From assembly GCA_012517605.1 (NCBI GenBank), contig JAAYUS010000204.1:1-35123 (forward strand): a stretch of DNA of 35,123 nt, given 5' to 3'. The translations under genes and the position numbers were made by a program. The notes under the pieces are model-generated. The model made no database searches, was not told where the DNA came from, and worked only from the letters and a program-made list of their open reading frames with translations. Each line of letters opens with the position of its first letter. Positions within the stretch are counted from its first letter, which is position 1. The stretch comes from Bacteroidales bacterium. GTDB taxonomy: Bacteria; Bacteroidota; Bacteroidia; Bacteroidales; VadinHA17. Positions 17,035 to 25,329 of this stretch are shown here, piece after piece.

Positions 17035-18012
17035 ATTTGCTTTGTACCATCTGACTGCTTCAGCCATTCCCTGCTTAATATTGTATGATGGATTGTATCC
17101 GAGCAGTCGTTCCGCCTTTTTAATTGATGCAAGTGAATGAGGTATGTCGCCTGCCCGTGAAGGTCCGTAAACCGGATTTATTTTTAGCACCTTTTTATCC
17201 GTTTCACCAACAAGCTCCCTGATCATATAGAAGAGTTCATTAAGTGTTGTCCTTTCACCATGTGCGACATTATAGACCTGGTTAACGGCTGATTTATTTG
17301 TTGCAAGAGCTGCAAGATGATTGGCCTGAACAACATTATCGATATATGTAAAATCGCGCGAATAACTGCCATCCCCGTTAATAACAGGAGCTTCATGCTG
17401 CATCAGCTTCCGGACAAACAATGGGATCACGGCCGCATAAGCGCCCATGGGATCCTGCCTCCGTCCGAAAACGTTGAAATACCGTAGTCCGACAGTTTCA
17501 ATTCCATAAATTGCAGCAAAATTGGTTGCAAAAAGTTCATCAACATATTTGGTTATTCCATAAGGCGAAAGCGGATTTCCAATTTTCTCCTCTACCTTTG
17601 GAAGGTCGGGATGATCTCCGTATGTGGAAGAACTTGCTGCATAGATAAACCGCCTGACGTGAGCTTCCTTTGATGCAAAAAGCATTTTTACGAAACCTCC
17701 TATATTTACATCGGCAGATGTCATTGGATCCTTTATAGATCTTGGGACCGAACCAAGGGCAGCCTGATGGAACACGTAGTCAATACCCTGCACCGCTTTT
17801 TCACAATCAGGGTAATTTCGTATGTCACCTTCGATCAGTCTGAAATCCCTGTTTTTGATAAATCCCTGGAGGTTCTCTCTTTTTCCTGTCGAAAAATTAT
17901 CAAGACAAACCACATAATTACCTGAATTAAGGAATGATTCGACCAGATTCGATCCGATAAAGCCTGCACCTCCGGTTACCAGGATACGGCACCCACTTAA
18001 GACGCGATTCAT
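17029..18012 (-). CDS. wbpP: WbpP/TviC-type UDP-N-acetylhexosamine 4-epimerase
   Basis: 327 residues, an extended short-chain dehydrogenase. The NAD motif is TGGAGFIG (13-20), the serine/threonine patch is ASSSTYGDHP, and the catalytic pair Y151-x-x-x-K155 lies in PLSPYGITKY. The stretches HQAALGSVPRSIKDP and LRYFNVFGRRQDPMGAYAAVIP closely match WbpP of Pseudomonas and TviC of Salmonella. These interconvert UDP-GlcNAc/GalNAc or their uronic acids. It lies 59 bp behind the UDP-GlcNAc 2-epimerase gene, so both may feed one surface polysaccharide. No glycosyltransferase is near, so the final product is unknown. Confidence 0.9.
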   Translation of the reverse strand: MNRVLSGCRILVTGGAGFIGSNLVESFLNSGNYVVCLDNFSTGKRENLQGFIKNRDFRLIEGDIRNYPDCEKAVQGIDYVFHQAALGSVPRSIKDPMTSADVNIGGFVKMLFASKEAHVRRFIYAASSSTYGDHPDLPKVEEKIGNPLSPYGITKYVDELFATNFAAIYGIETVGLRYFNVFGRRQDPMGAYAAVIPLFVRKLMQHEAPVINGDGSYSRDFTYIDNVVQANHLAALATNKSAVNQVYNVAHGERTTLNELFYMIRELVGETDKKVLKINPVYGPSRAGDIPHSLASIKKAERLLGYNPSYNIKQGMAEAVRWYKANL

Positions 18013-18071
18013 GAGAAGAGAATTTTACAAAAAACGGACGATTCAAATGATTGTTGCCTGTGCATCAGTCT

Positions 18072-19235
18072 TTATCGCCTTTCAAACAGAAGTAGTATCT
18101 CATTGAGAATGAACTCTGCCGTCTTGCCGTCGCCATAAAAACCAGGATACTCAAGATTATTGCCCGACTGCATGAATCCGTCAAATTCACTTCGGATCAT
18201 TGCAGGGTTTGCATCAACAAGTTTGACAGTACCGTTTGCAACGAGTTCAATCCATTCAGTTTCCCTACGCAGGACAATGCATGGCTTCCTGAAAAAATGA
18301 GATTCCTTCTGCACTCCTCCTGAATCCGTAATTATCATGTTGCAGTTCTTTTCAAGAAGTATCATGGTGAGATAGGAAACCGGAGGTGTGATCCTTATCC
18401 AGGGGGAAAGCTTCATCTCCTCAAACAGGTTATTCAATCCCGATTTCAGCGAGTTTATTGTTCGGGGATGAAAAGGCATCACAAAGGGAATCCTATTTTC
18501 TTCAGCAAGACTTTTCAATGCAGAAAGTATTGCATTCAGACGGTTTTTATCGTCAGTGTTTATATCCCGGTGTATAGTAACAAGGACGAACTTATTCTTT
18601 TCTATCGACATCGATTCAAGTATGGGAGATTTTTTCCTTTCGGCAAGCCCTGCAAAAAATAGGGAATTGTCGTACATGATATCGCCTGTCAGATATATCT
18701 TGGGATTGTCGATTGTATAGGGTGGACTGTTCTCGGGACGGAAACCTTCATTTATAAGATTCTTGAATGCGGCATTGGTTGGGGCAAAGAGAAGTGTTGA
18801 GGAATGATCGCTCATTATCCTGTTGATCTCCTCTGGCATTGTTTTGTTGAATGACCGCAGTCCAGCCTCAATGTGAATTACGGGAAAGTGAAGCTTGGCA
18901 GCTGCAATTGCCCCAGCAAGGGTGGAATTTGTATCACCGTAAAGAAGCACGGCATCTGGTTTTTCCTGAAGAAGCACCTCTTCGATTCCGGTAATCATGG
19001 CTGCAGTCTGGCGACCGTGATGTGCTGATCCGACGCCAAGGTTAAAATCAGGGCGATGGATCTCGAGCTCATCGAAGAAAACTTCCGACATTTCTCTGTC
19101 ATAATGCTGACCGGTATGAAGGGTCAGCTCTGTTATGCTGTCAGAAAAATTCAGCCTTATGGCACGGCTTATTGCTGAAGATTTTATTATCTGAGGTCTG
19201 GCACCTACGATATTAAGGAGCTTTATTTTTGACAT
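18072..19235 (-). CDS. wecB: UDP-N-acetylglucosamine 2-epimerase (non-hydrolysing)
   Basis: 387 residues from the ATG at 19235 (MSKIKLLNIVGARPQIIK). The frame's first ATG at 19265 adds ten residues that do not fit the family. It converts UDP-GlcNAc to UDP-ManNAc for surface polysaccharides. Family motifs: GARPQIIK at the start, LHTGQHYD, LLYGDTNSTLAG, HIEAGLRSFNK followed by MPEEINR, TIHRDIN, and the C-terminal TDSGGVQKE loop, where the signature glutamate is intact. The gene starts 38 bp after the rny stop, so it may be read from the same transcript. The WbpP-type epimerase follows. Confidence 0.93.
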   Translation of the reverse strand: MSKIKLLNIVGARPQIIKSSAISRAIRLNFSDSITELTLHTGQHYDREMSEVFFDELEIHRPDFNLGVGSAHHGRQTAAMITGIEEVLLQEKPDAVLLYGDTNSTLAGAIAAAKLHFPVIHIEAGLRSFNKTMPEEINRIMSDHSSTLLFAPTNAAFKNLINEGFRPENSPPYTIDNPKIYLTGDIMYDNSLFFAGLAERKKSPILESMSIEKNKFVLVTIHRDINTDDKNRLNAILSALKSLAEENRIPFVMPFHPRTINSLKSGLNNLFEEMKLSPWIRITPPVSYLTMILLEKNCNMIITDSGGVQKESHFFRKPCIVLRRETEWIELVANGTVKLVDANPAMIRSEFDGFMQSGNNLEYPGFYGDGKTAEFILNEILLLFERR

Positions 19236-19273
19236 AGACCGGGTCAGGTTAAGATTAGCGATCAAAAATACGT

Positions 19274-20836
19274 TTATTTGGCATAATTTACAGCCCTTGT
19301 TTCACGTATAACGGTAATTTTGATCTGTCCGGGATATGTCATCTCATTTTGTATCTTTCGTGCAATTTCAAACGACAGGTTTTCGGCTTCCCTGTCGGTG
19401 ACTTTTTCGGCTCCGACAATAACCCTTAATTCCCTTCCGGCCTGAATTGCGTAAGTTTTCATTACTCCGGGGTATTGAAGGGCAAGGGATTCGAGTTCCT
19501 TCAACCTCTTTATATATGATTCCACAACTTCGCGGCGGGCACCTGGACGGGCTCCGGAGATTGCATCGCAAACCTGAACTATCGGAGCGATCAGGGTTGT
19601 CATTTCAGTCTCATCATGATGAGAACCTATTGCGTTGCATATCTCAGGCTTTTCCTTGTATTTCTCGGCCATTTTCATACCAAGAATTGCATGCGGAAGT
19701 TCAGGTTCATCATCGGGCACTTTGCCGATGTCGTGAAGCAGACCCGCTCTTTTAGCAAGTTTCGGATTCAATCCAAGTTCTGCCGCCATTATTGAAGCAA
19801 GATTTGCAACCTCCCTTGAATGCATCAGAAGGTTCTGGCCATATGAGGACCTGTATTTCATTTTACCAACAAGTCGTATAAGTTCAGGATGCAGGCCATG
19901 AATACCCAGGTCGATTGTTGTTCTTTTTCCAACCTCGAGGATCTCCTCCTCCACCTGCTTTTTGGTCTTTTCAACTATTTCCTCAATTCTGGCAGGATGA
20001 ATCCTGCCGTCAGTCACGAGCTGATGCAGGGCAAGGCGTGCAACCTCCCTGCGTATAGGATCGAAAGCAGAAAGAACAATAGCCTCAGGTGTATCATCAA
20101 CAATAATTTCAACACCTGTAGCTGCTTCAAGTGCCCTGATATTCCTTCCTTCGCGGCCTATGATCCTCCCTTTCATCTCATCCGATTCGATATGGAAGAC
20201 AGTTACTGCATTTTCAATTGCATTCTCAGCGGCAACCCTTTGGATTGTCTGAAGCACGATTCGTTTTGCCTCCTTATTTGCCGTCATCTTTGCTTCATCG
20301 AGGATCTCATTGATGTATGACATCGCTCCGGTTTTTGCTTCCTCCTTCAACGATTCGATGAGATGGTTTCGTGCCTCTTCGGCTGAAAGGCCGGAAATTG
20401 CCTCCAGCTGATCGACCTGCTGGCGATGAAGCTTTGAAAGTTCCTCATTTTTCCTTTCAAGAAGTTCCATCTGTGCAGTAAGGTTGTCTCTTATTGAATC
20501 GGCTTCATTTTTTCTGCGTTGTGCTTCCTCTATTTTCTGGGAAAGGGTCAGTTCACGCTGTTTGATACGGTTTTCTGCAAGTGCGATCCTGCTGTTTTTC
20601 TCGTTTATAACCTTTTCATGCTCAGCTTTCAGCTGAAGAAATTTCTCTTTGGCCTGAAGTATTTTCTCTTTTTTTATTACTTCGGCTTCTGTTTCTGCTT
20701 CGCTGATTATTTTGCGGCTTTTGTTCTTTAAAGCCTGCTGCCATATCAGGTATGAAGCGCCGGTTCCAAGCACAAGAGCTGCAAGGCTGAAGACAAGTGT
20801 TAATCCGTTTATAGTTCCACTAAGTAAAATCATCAT
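19274..20836 (-). CDS. rny: Ribonuclease Y
   Basis: 520 residues from the ATG at 20836; the adjacent ATG at 20833 is equally possible. The upstream in-frame ATG at 20878 would place the start inside the 6S-like RNA, so it is rejected. An N-terminal membrane anchor (about 8-30) is followed by a long charged coiled coil to about 180. A KH domain follows, with [15 protein letters not shown], then an HD domain with LLMHSREVA and GLLHDIGKV holding the metal-binding histidines and aspartate. RNase Y starts decay of many mRNAs at the inner membrane. It lies directly behind the RNA gene in the zapB-like/zapA/6S cluster and ahead of wecB. Confidence 0.96.
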   Translation of the reverse strand: MMILLSGTINGLTLVFSLAALVLGTGASYLIWQQALKNKSRKIISEAETEAEVIKKEKILQAKEKFLQLKAEHEKVINEKNSRIALAENRIKQRELTLSQKIEEAQRRKNEADSIRDNLTAQMELLERKNEELSKLHRQQVDQLEAISGLSAEEARNHLIESLKEEAKTGAMSYINEILDEAKMTANKEAKRIVLQTIQRVAAENAIENAVTVFHIESDEMKGRIIGREGRNIRALEAATGVEIIVDDTPEAIVLSAFDPIRREVARLALHQLVTDGRIHPARIEEIVEKTKKQVEEEILEVGKRTTIDLGIHGLHPELIRLVGKMKYRSSYGQNLLMHSREVANLASIMAAELGLNPKLAKRAGLLHDIGKVPDDEPELPHAILGMKMAEKYKEKPEICNAIGSHHDETEMTTLIAPIVQVCDAISGARPGARREVVESYIKRLKELESLALQYPGVMKTYAIQAGRELRVIVGAEKVTDREAENLSFEIARKIQNEMTYPGQIKITVIRETRAVNYAK

Positions 20837-20854
20837 ATTCAATATTATATAAAT

Positions 20855-21053
20855 AAAAAACCCGCAAAGTCCCTTCAACTTTTATAAAACCCCATATCTT
20901 TATGGCTGGAGCCCCTATTCCAGCTCGAACGTCCACTGATCCGCCTTTCGGCAAATCCCGACGAATCGGGTGAGGCCTGTTCTACCTGAACTAAGGATAG
21001 CTCCAAAGTTTTAAGTGTTGAGTTTCAAAAATGAATGAAGAAACAGTGCGGGC
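20855..21053 (-). ncRNA. ssrS: 6S RNA-like (SsrS) structured RNA
   Basis: About 200 nt on the minus strand between zapA and rny. A closing stem pairs CCCGCA (21047-21052) with TGCGGG (20861-20866). A 2x2 internal loop follows, then GUUUCUUCA (21036-21044) pairs with UGAAGGGAC (20869-20877). Six Ts come straight after the 3' side. Further in, GGAGC pairs with GCUCC (21000-21004 with 20908-20912), then AGUUC with GAGCU and GAAC with GUUC. A hairpin CCCGA-UUCG-UCGGG (20957-20970) lies near the tip. The wide unpaired middle holds a small hairpin, CCAUA-AAGA-UAUGG (20892-20905). Long rod, central bubble and small 3'-side hairpin are the 6S design, and ssrS lies beside zapA in many bacteria too. 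Ends are estimates. 6S RNA binds the housekeeping RNA polymerase. Confidence 0.72.
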
Positions 21054-21089
21054 AAAAAGTTAGTATTATTTTAAAGAACGCTGTTACTC

Positions 21090-21377
21090 TTAATCCTCCA
21101 GAACTTTATCAATTTTATCAATAAGTTCCCTAATGTTTCCGGTAAGGTGATCAGAGGTTATTGTTTCCTCATCCTCAATGAGCTTGATCACATACTGAAG
21201 AGAAGCCATTGCCAGAAAATCCTGAACATCCTTGTCGGAGTACCGCTGCTTGTATTGAAGCACCTTTTCATTGATCATCCTGGCCGCTTTCCTGATCTTC
21301 TCTTCATTCTCCCGTTCCACCTTCAATGGATAATACCTGTCAGCCACATTAACCCTGATCGAAAGCTTATCATCCAT
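21090..21377 (-). CDS. zapA: Cell division protein ZapA
   Basis: 95 residues. An N-terminal beta-alpha domain carries the family pattern SIRVNVADRYYPLKV, then ENEEKIRKAARMINEKV. A C-terminal helix (about 45-95) forms the coiled-coil dimer arm. ZapA binds and bundles FtsZ at mid-cell. The gene is 9 bp behind the coiled-coil gene, and the 6S-like RNA begins about 37 bp after its stop, so all probably share the promoter at 21697-21727. Confidence 0.93.
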   Translation of the reverse strand: MDDKLSIRVNVADRYYPLKVERENEEKIRKAARMINEKVLQYKQRYSDKDVQDFLAMASLQYVIKLIEDEETITSDHLTGNIRELIDKIDKVLED

Positions 21378-21386
21378 TGCTATATT

Positions 21387-21680
21387 TTATCTGTTCAAAA
21401 GAGCAACACATCTGTCGATTTCCCGCACTAATTCATTAATCCTCTTCCTCGCATCGGCCGCATTACGGCCTTCTCCCATTAATGCTCCCGTTATTTTTAA
21501 TCTTTCGTATTTAGCTTCAAGATCATTAATCTTTTCATTCTTTACCTGAAGGTCTCGTTTGAGAATCTCAATTTCGTCCTTCAGTTCATTATTTTTAGCC
21601 TTAAGTCCTGAATATCTTTCTAACAATTCATCTATCTTTTTGTTCAGAATTTTCAGTTCCTCAAGACCCTGATCGATCAT
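21387..21680 (-). CDS. Small coiled-coil protein upstream of zapA (ZapB-like position and shape)
   Basis: 97 residues, nearly all one coiled coil. Leucine/isoleucine heptads run from about 5 to 65 (EELKILNKKIDELLERYSGL and onward), with no cysteine-rich or membrane segment. The C-terminal part (about 66-97) is a second helix ending EIDRCVALLNR, a tail I associate with the small conserved protein found before zapA in Bacteroidota. By shape and place it resembles ZapB, a coiled-coil partner of ZapA, but homology is not shown. It is the first gene after a strong promoter and is co-oriented with zapA, 9 bp away. Confidence 0.8.
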   Translation of the reverse strand: MIDQGLEELKILNKKIDELLERYSGLKAKNNELKDEIEILKRDLQVKNEKINDLEAKYERLKITGALMGEGRNAADARKRINELVREIDRCVALLNR

Positions 21681-21696
21681 ATAATCATCTTTACTG

Positions 21697-21727
21697 CAAA
21701 GTTAACACTGTTAATGATATTTTCAAA
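21697..21727 (-). promoter_or_regulatory. Promoter of the zapB-like/zapA/6S/rny cluster
   Basis: On the minus strand TTTG (21724-21727) and TAACTTTG (21697-21704) are separated by exactly 19 bp, a perfect Bacteroidota housekeeping promoter. The predicted start is about 10 bp before the first ATG. Confidence 0.75.
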
Positions 21728-21743
21728 AATTTAACCTAATTAG

Positions 21744-21774
21744 TTTGGAAGAACGCGTCAGACAGATAGTTTTG
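21744..21774 (+). promoter_or_regulatory. Promoter of the M23 peptidase gene
   Basis: TTTG (21744-21747), 19 bp, TAGTTTTG (21767-21774). It is back to back with the divergent promoter at 21697-21727, with 16 bp between the two -33 boxes. The leader is about 20 nt. Confidence 0.75.
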
Positions 21775-21802
21775 CAACTCTGAATTGATATTTTGCAAAG
21801 TG

Positions 21803-23524
21803 ATGATTTTAGCGCTGCTGATATTTGTAAACATCCTCTTTCCCGGAAATCCCGGTGACGAACCAAAAGATCGTACCGCATTTAGTCCCCCGCTCAGGAT
21901 ACCATTGTTGCTCTCTGCCAACTTTGGAGAGCTGAGGGTCGATCATTTTCATTCCGGCATAGATATAAAGACGCAGGGAGTAACAGGCAAGGAAGTTGTT
22001 GCTGCTGCTCCGGGCTATGTTTATCGAATAAGCGTTTCTCCGGGAGGGTTTGGCAAGGCACTTTACCTTATGCATCCATCGGGTTATTCGACGGTCTACG
22101 GCCATCTCGACAGGTTTACTCCCGAAATTGAAAGTTACGTCAAATCGAGACAATATGTGGAAAAGAGTTTCATGATAACACTCTGGCCTTCAAAAGACAG
22201 ATTTCATTTCAACAAGGGAGACATCATTGCATATTCCGGCAATTCAGGCAGTTCATCAGGTCCCCACCTCCATTTTGAGATACGTAGATCAGATGAGGAG
22301 ATACCCGTGAATCCTCTTCTTTTTGAGTTTGGTGTTAATGATGATTTCAGGCCGGTAATTGAAAAGCTGGGGATATATCCTGTTGGCCGAGGGAGTTACA
22401 TCAATGGAAAAAACAAACCTCTGAAGCTTAATGTTTCAGGAGGAAACGGCAATTACCACATCTCGTCAGACAATGTGATTTCCATAAGCGGGGAAGCAGG
22501 ATTCGGGATAAAATCTTACGATATTCTCAACAGTACAAATAACAAATGCTCTGTTTTCTCCATCGAACTGAAGATTGACAGCAGCATCGTTTACAATTAC
22601 AAAATGGATTCTTTCAGCTTTAATGAATCAGGATATATCAACAGCCACATTGACTATGAATCCTATGTAAGGGAGAAGGCTTTTTATGAAAGAACATACA
22701 TCCTGCCCGGAGACAGGCTAAGTGTTTATGGCGACATTATTAAAAGAGGCATTTACAGTTTCACCGATAAGAAAAAACACCAGGTTGAGATAACTGTTTC
22801 TGATATTCACGGAAACAGATCAAAACTGAAATTTTATGTCAGATCGGTAAGTCCGCCGGAGAATATTCAGGTGTCAGATGAGCCCGATGATGTAATAATG
22901 ATGCCGTACGGAAGGAACAACAGGTTCATTTCCGGAAATGTTTCCGTGACAATCCCCTCAGGTGCGCTTTATGATACGTTGTGGTTCAGGTTTGGCAAAA
23001 CAGATGCACAGCCTGGAATGTATTCAGAATTGTATCACATACACAACAAATACACTCCTTTGCACAAGGCTTTTCATCTCTCAATAAAACCTGATGATAC
23101 GCCTGCGGGCCAGGCCACGAAACTGTTAATAATCAGGTTGACCGACGACCGGAAAAAAATACCGCTTGCCACCTCTTGGGATAATGGAAGGCTTACGGCG
23201 AATTCAGGCAGTTTCGGGAATTTTTATGTTGGCATCGATACAATTCCACCTTCCATAGTTCCAGTCGGATTTACACCCGGATCTGACCTTGGGGGCAGGG
23301 AAATCCTCATGATGAGGATCAGGGATGATCTTTCAGGAATAAAGGCATATCAGCCGCAGATTGACGGCAAATGGGCATTATTTGAATATGATCAGAAAAA
23401 TGAGCTCCTCATATACAGGTTCGATCCCGAAAGGATCCGGAAAGGGACAAAACACATGCTTATCCTGTCTGTCACTGACAACAGGGATAATGTCAGAACC
23501 TACGAATGCGAATTTGAATGGTAA
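21803..23524 (+). CDS. M23-family (LytM-type) metallopeptidase
   Basis: 573 residues from the ATG at 21803. A TTG at 21785 would extend it, but the ATG starts directly on a signal sequence (MILALLIFVNILFPG). The peptidase domain lies early (about 35-170). Zinc ligands H50 and D54 are in HFHSGIDIK, with H157 in PHLHFE, and H101 (YGHL) and H155 complete the active site, so it should be catalytic. The remaining 400 residues are beta-rich and unassigned; they include a Gly-rich loop with SGNGDT-like turns. It probably cuts peptidoglycan cross-links in the periplasm. The N-terminal placement of the domain with a long C-terminal part is a layout seen in Bacteroidota. It diverges from the zapB-like/zapA cluster. 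Confidence 0.92.
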   Translation: MILALLIFVNILFPGNPGDEPKDRTAFSPPLRIPLLLSANFGELRVDHFHSGIDIKTQGVTGKEVVAAAPGYVYRISVSPGGFGKALYLMHPSGYSTVYGHLDRFTPEIESYVKSRQYVEKSFMITLWPSKDRFHFNKGDIIAYSGNSGSSSGPHLHFEIRRSDEEIPVNPLLFEFGVNDDFRPVIEKLGIYPVGRGSYINGKNKPLKLNVSGGNGNYHISSDNVISISGEAGFGIKSYDILNSTNNKCSVFSIELKIDSSIVYNYKMDSFSFNESGYINSHIDYESYVREKAFYERTYILPGDRLSVYGDIIKRGIYSFTDKKKHQVEITVSDIHGNRSKLKFYVRSVSPPENIQVSDEPDDVIMMPYGRNNRFISGNVSVTIPSGALYDTLWFRFGKTDAQPGMYSELYHIHNKYTPLHKAFHLSIKPDDTPAGQATKLLIIRLTDDRKKIPLATSWDNGRLTANSGSFGNFYVGIDTIPPSIVPVGFTPGSDLGGREILMMRIRDDLSGIKAYQPQIDGKWALFEYDQKNELLIYRFDPERIRKGTKHMLILSVTDNRDNVRTYECEFEW

Positions 23525-23531
23525 AAAATTA

Positions 23532-24431
23532 TCAGTAAATGCGCGCCGGATAAATTCCCTTCCTGATCATTTTCTTTATGCTTTCGACAACAAATGGTTT
23601 ATCCTCCCTGTAGGTAACACCAAACCACCGTTCGTTGCTCATAAGTATCTGGATTGTGATTTCTCCGCTTTTCACAAATTTATCGACAGAGGTTGGAATG
23701 TCAAGTTCTGATTTCAGATCCATTCCATGGTTGTTTATAAAGTTACGGAACTCCTTTCCGAGAAATTCAAAGCATGTTGGCTTAAATCCCCATAGATTCA
23801 TAGATACAATTTCATTCCCGGTGAACTGCATCAGGGTTCCGTCGGGCCCGGGGGCAACAGCTCCCGTTTTCGTCTTTTCGATCTGACGGGTTTCGACAAT
23901 GTTCTGCAGGAATCCGTCTTCTCCGGCCTTACAGACTCCCCTGTTTACATGTCCGTGGTCAGAAAGTGTATTTCCGAGTTTATAGCCCACAATACAGTAA
24001 TTAACAGGGTTCTTATCATTTAAAAGGAAATCGTGAAGTATCCTGAATGATTCCATGCCATAAAAGTCGTCGGCATTTATCACTCCAAAAGGTTCCTTAA
24101 TCTTATCCTTTGTAACCAGAATGGCATGGCTTGTCCCCCAGGGTTTTGACCTGTCAGGTGCCACTTTTACTCCTTCAGGCAGATTGGTTATTTCCTGGAA
24201 AACATAATCAACCTCTATTTTGCCCTGAAGCCTGTCGACGAACCGTTCCTTTACCTGTTCCTCAATATCACGACGAATAACAAAGACAATTTTGCCGAAA
24301 CCGGCACGTATTGCATCATAGATTGAATAGTCAATAATAGTTTCACCTGAGGGTCCAACTTCATCAAGTTGTTTGTTTCCTCCGTAACGTGTGCCCATTC
24401 CGGCAGCCAGTACCAATAGTGTCGGTTTCAT
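23532..24431 (-). CDS. Sugar-phosphate nucleotidyltransferase-like protein
   Basis: 299 residues with a Rossmann-like nucleotidyltransferase fold. The nucleotide loop is LAAGMGTRYGG (8-18), followed by KQLDEVGPSGETIIDY. The metal-binding aspartates are in GVINADDFYG, and KPWGTSHAI matches the usual GTAxA-type base-binding loop. Enzymes of this group join a nucleoside triphosphate to a sugar phosphate. The variant loop (GTRYGG in place of GTRL) and the DEVGPSGE segment mark a subgroup common in Bacteroidota whose substrate I cannot name. The stop is 7 bp from that of the converging M23 gene. It diverges from cutC. Confidence 0.85.
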   Translation of the reverse strand: MKPTLLVLAAGMGTRYGGNKQLDEVGPSGETIIDYSIYDAIRAGFGKIVFVIRRDIEEQVKERFVDRLQGKIEVDYVFQEITNLPEGVKVAPDRSKPWGTSHAILVTKDKIKEPFGVINADDFYGMESFRILHDFLLNDKNPVNYCIVGYKLGNTLSDHGHVNRGVCKAGEDGFLQNIVETRQIEKTKTGAVAPGPDGTLMQFTGNEIVSMNLWGFKPTCFEFLGKEFRNFINNHGMDLKSELDIPTSVDKFVKSGEITIQILMSNERWFGVTYREDKPFVVESIKKMIRKGIYPARIY

Positions 24432-24502
24432 AAGATAATAATTTAGCTACACAATTATACGGAAAATATTGTTACTTTTATTAACCTGAATGATTTTTGT
24501 AG

Positions 24503-25246
24503 ATGAATTGCAGACTTGAAATTTGCGTCGACAGCATAGAATCAGCGCTTAATGCGCAGTCAGCGGGGGCAGCAAGAGTTGAATACTGCGACAATCTGAT
24601 TGAAGGTGGCACAACACCAAGCTACGGTTCAATTGTCTCGGCAAGGAACAATCTGAACATTGGCCTTCATGTCATCATACGACCCAGGGGAGGTGACTTC
24701 CTTTATTCGGGAAATGAATATGATATCATGAGAAGGGATATTGAAATGTGCGGAGAATGCGGTGTTGATGGCATTGTAACAGGAATACTGCTGCCAGGAG
24801 GAAGCATCGATGTTGACCGGACAGCCCGGCTTTTTGAGTTTGCCTATCCGATGTCTGCCACTTTCCACAGGGCATTTGACCTGTGCAATGATCCTGTCCA
24901 GGGACTTGAGGATGTCATAGATACCGGGGCAGAACGGTTGCTGACATCGGGTCAGAAGAACTCGGCAAGGGATGGAATAGAAATGATCAGAAGCCTCGTT
25001 GTTCAGGCAGCTGACAGGATAATTATCATGCCGGGAGGAGGAATTGACGAATCAAATGTCGCCATGATAGTTACAGCCACAAAAGCAAGGGAGATACATC
25101 TTACAGGACGCAGCCCGGTTGAAAGTGCCATGATATTCAGGCGTCAGGGCATAAATATGGGAATTAAAGGTCTTCCTGAGTTTTCAAGAAAAGTAGCTGA
25201 TACGGAAAGAATAAAAAAAATTGCAAGCATCCTCAAAATGATATGA
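24503..25246 (+). CDS. cutC: CutC family protein
   Basis: 247 residues, a TIM-barrel. Family motifs: LEICVDSIESALNA, GAARVEYCDNL, GGTTPSYG, VIIRPRGGDFLYS, FHRAFD, RLLTSGQ and IMPGGGI. Length and motifs fit the whole family. CutC was first linked to copper tolerance, but a direct copper role is uncertain and its enzymatic activity is not settled. No copper ATPase or metallochaperone is nearby. It lies in tandem with, but 83 bp before, the dipeptidase gene, which has its own promoter. Confidence 0.94.
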   Translation: MNCRLEICVDSIESALNAQSAGAARVEYCDNLIEGGTTPSYGSIVSARNNLNIGLHVIIRPRGGDFLYSGNEYDIMRRDIEMCGECGVDGIVTGILLPGGSIDVDRTARLFEFAYPMSATFHRAFDLCNDPVQGLEDVIDTGAERLLTSGQKNSARDGIEMIRSLVVQAADRIIIMPGGGIDESNVAMIVTATKAREIHLTGRSPVESAMIFRRQGINMGIKGLPEFSRKVADTERIKKIASILKMI

Positions 25247-25252
25247 TATCAC

Positions 25253-25282
25253 TTTGAAATATTATCTGTCTTCTTACCTTTG
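25253..25282 (+). promoter_or_regulatory. Promoter of the C69 dipeptidase gene
   Basis: TTTG (25253-25256), 18 bp, TACCTTTG (25275-25282). It gives a leader of about 40 nt. It starts just after the cutC stop. Confidence 0.7.
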
Positions 25283-25329
25283 CAGGTTTCAGTAAATAAT
25301 TAATTCATTATCCAATATTTCTCTTTAAT

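Noticed and set aside
20892-20905. Hairpin CCATA-AAGA-TATGG followed by GGTTTT as a terminator of a shorter RNA
   Set aside because: First read as the RNA's 3' end, but the closing stem and T6 further on (20855-20866) pair with the 5' end, so it is more likely an internal hairpin of the 6S-like RNA.
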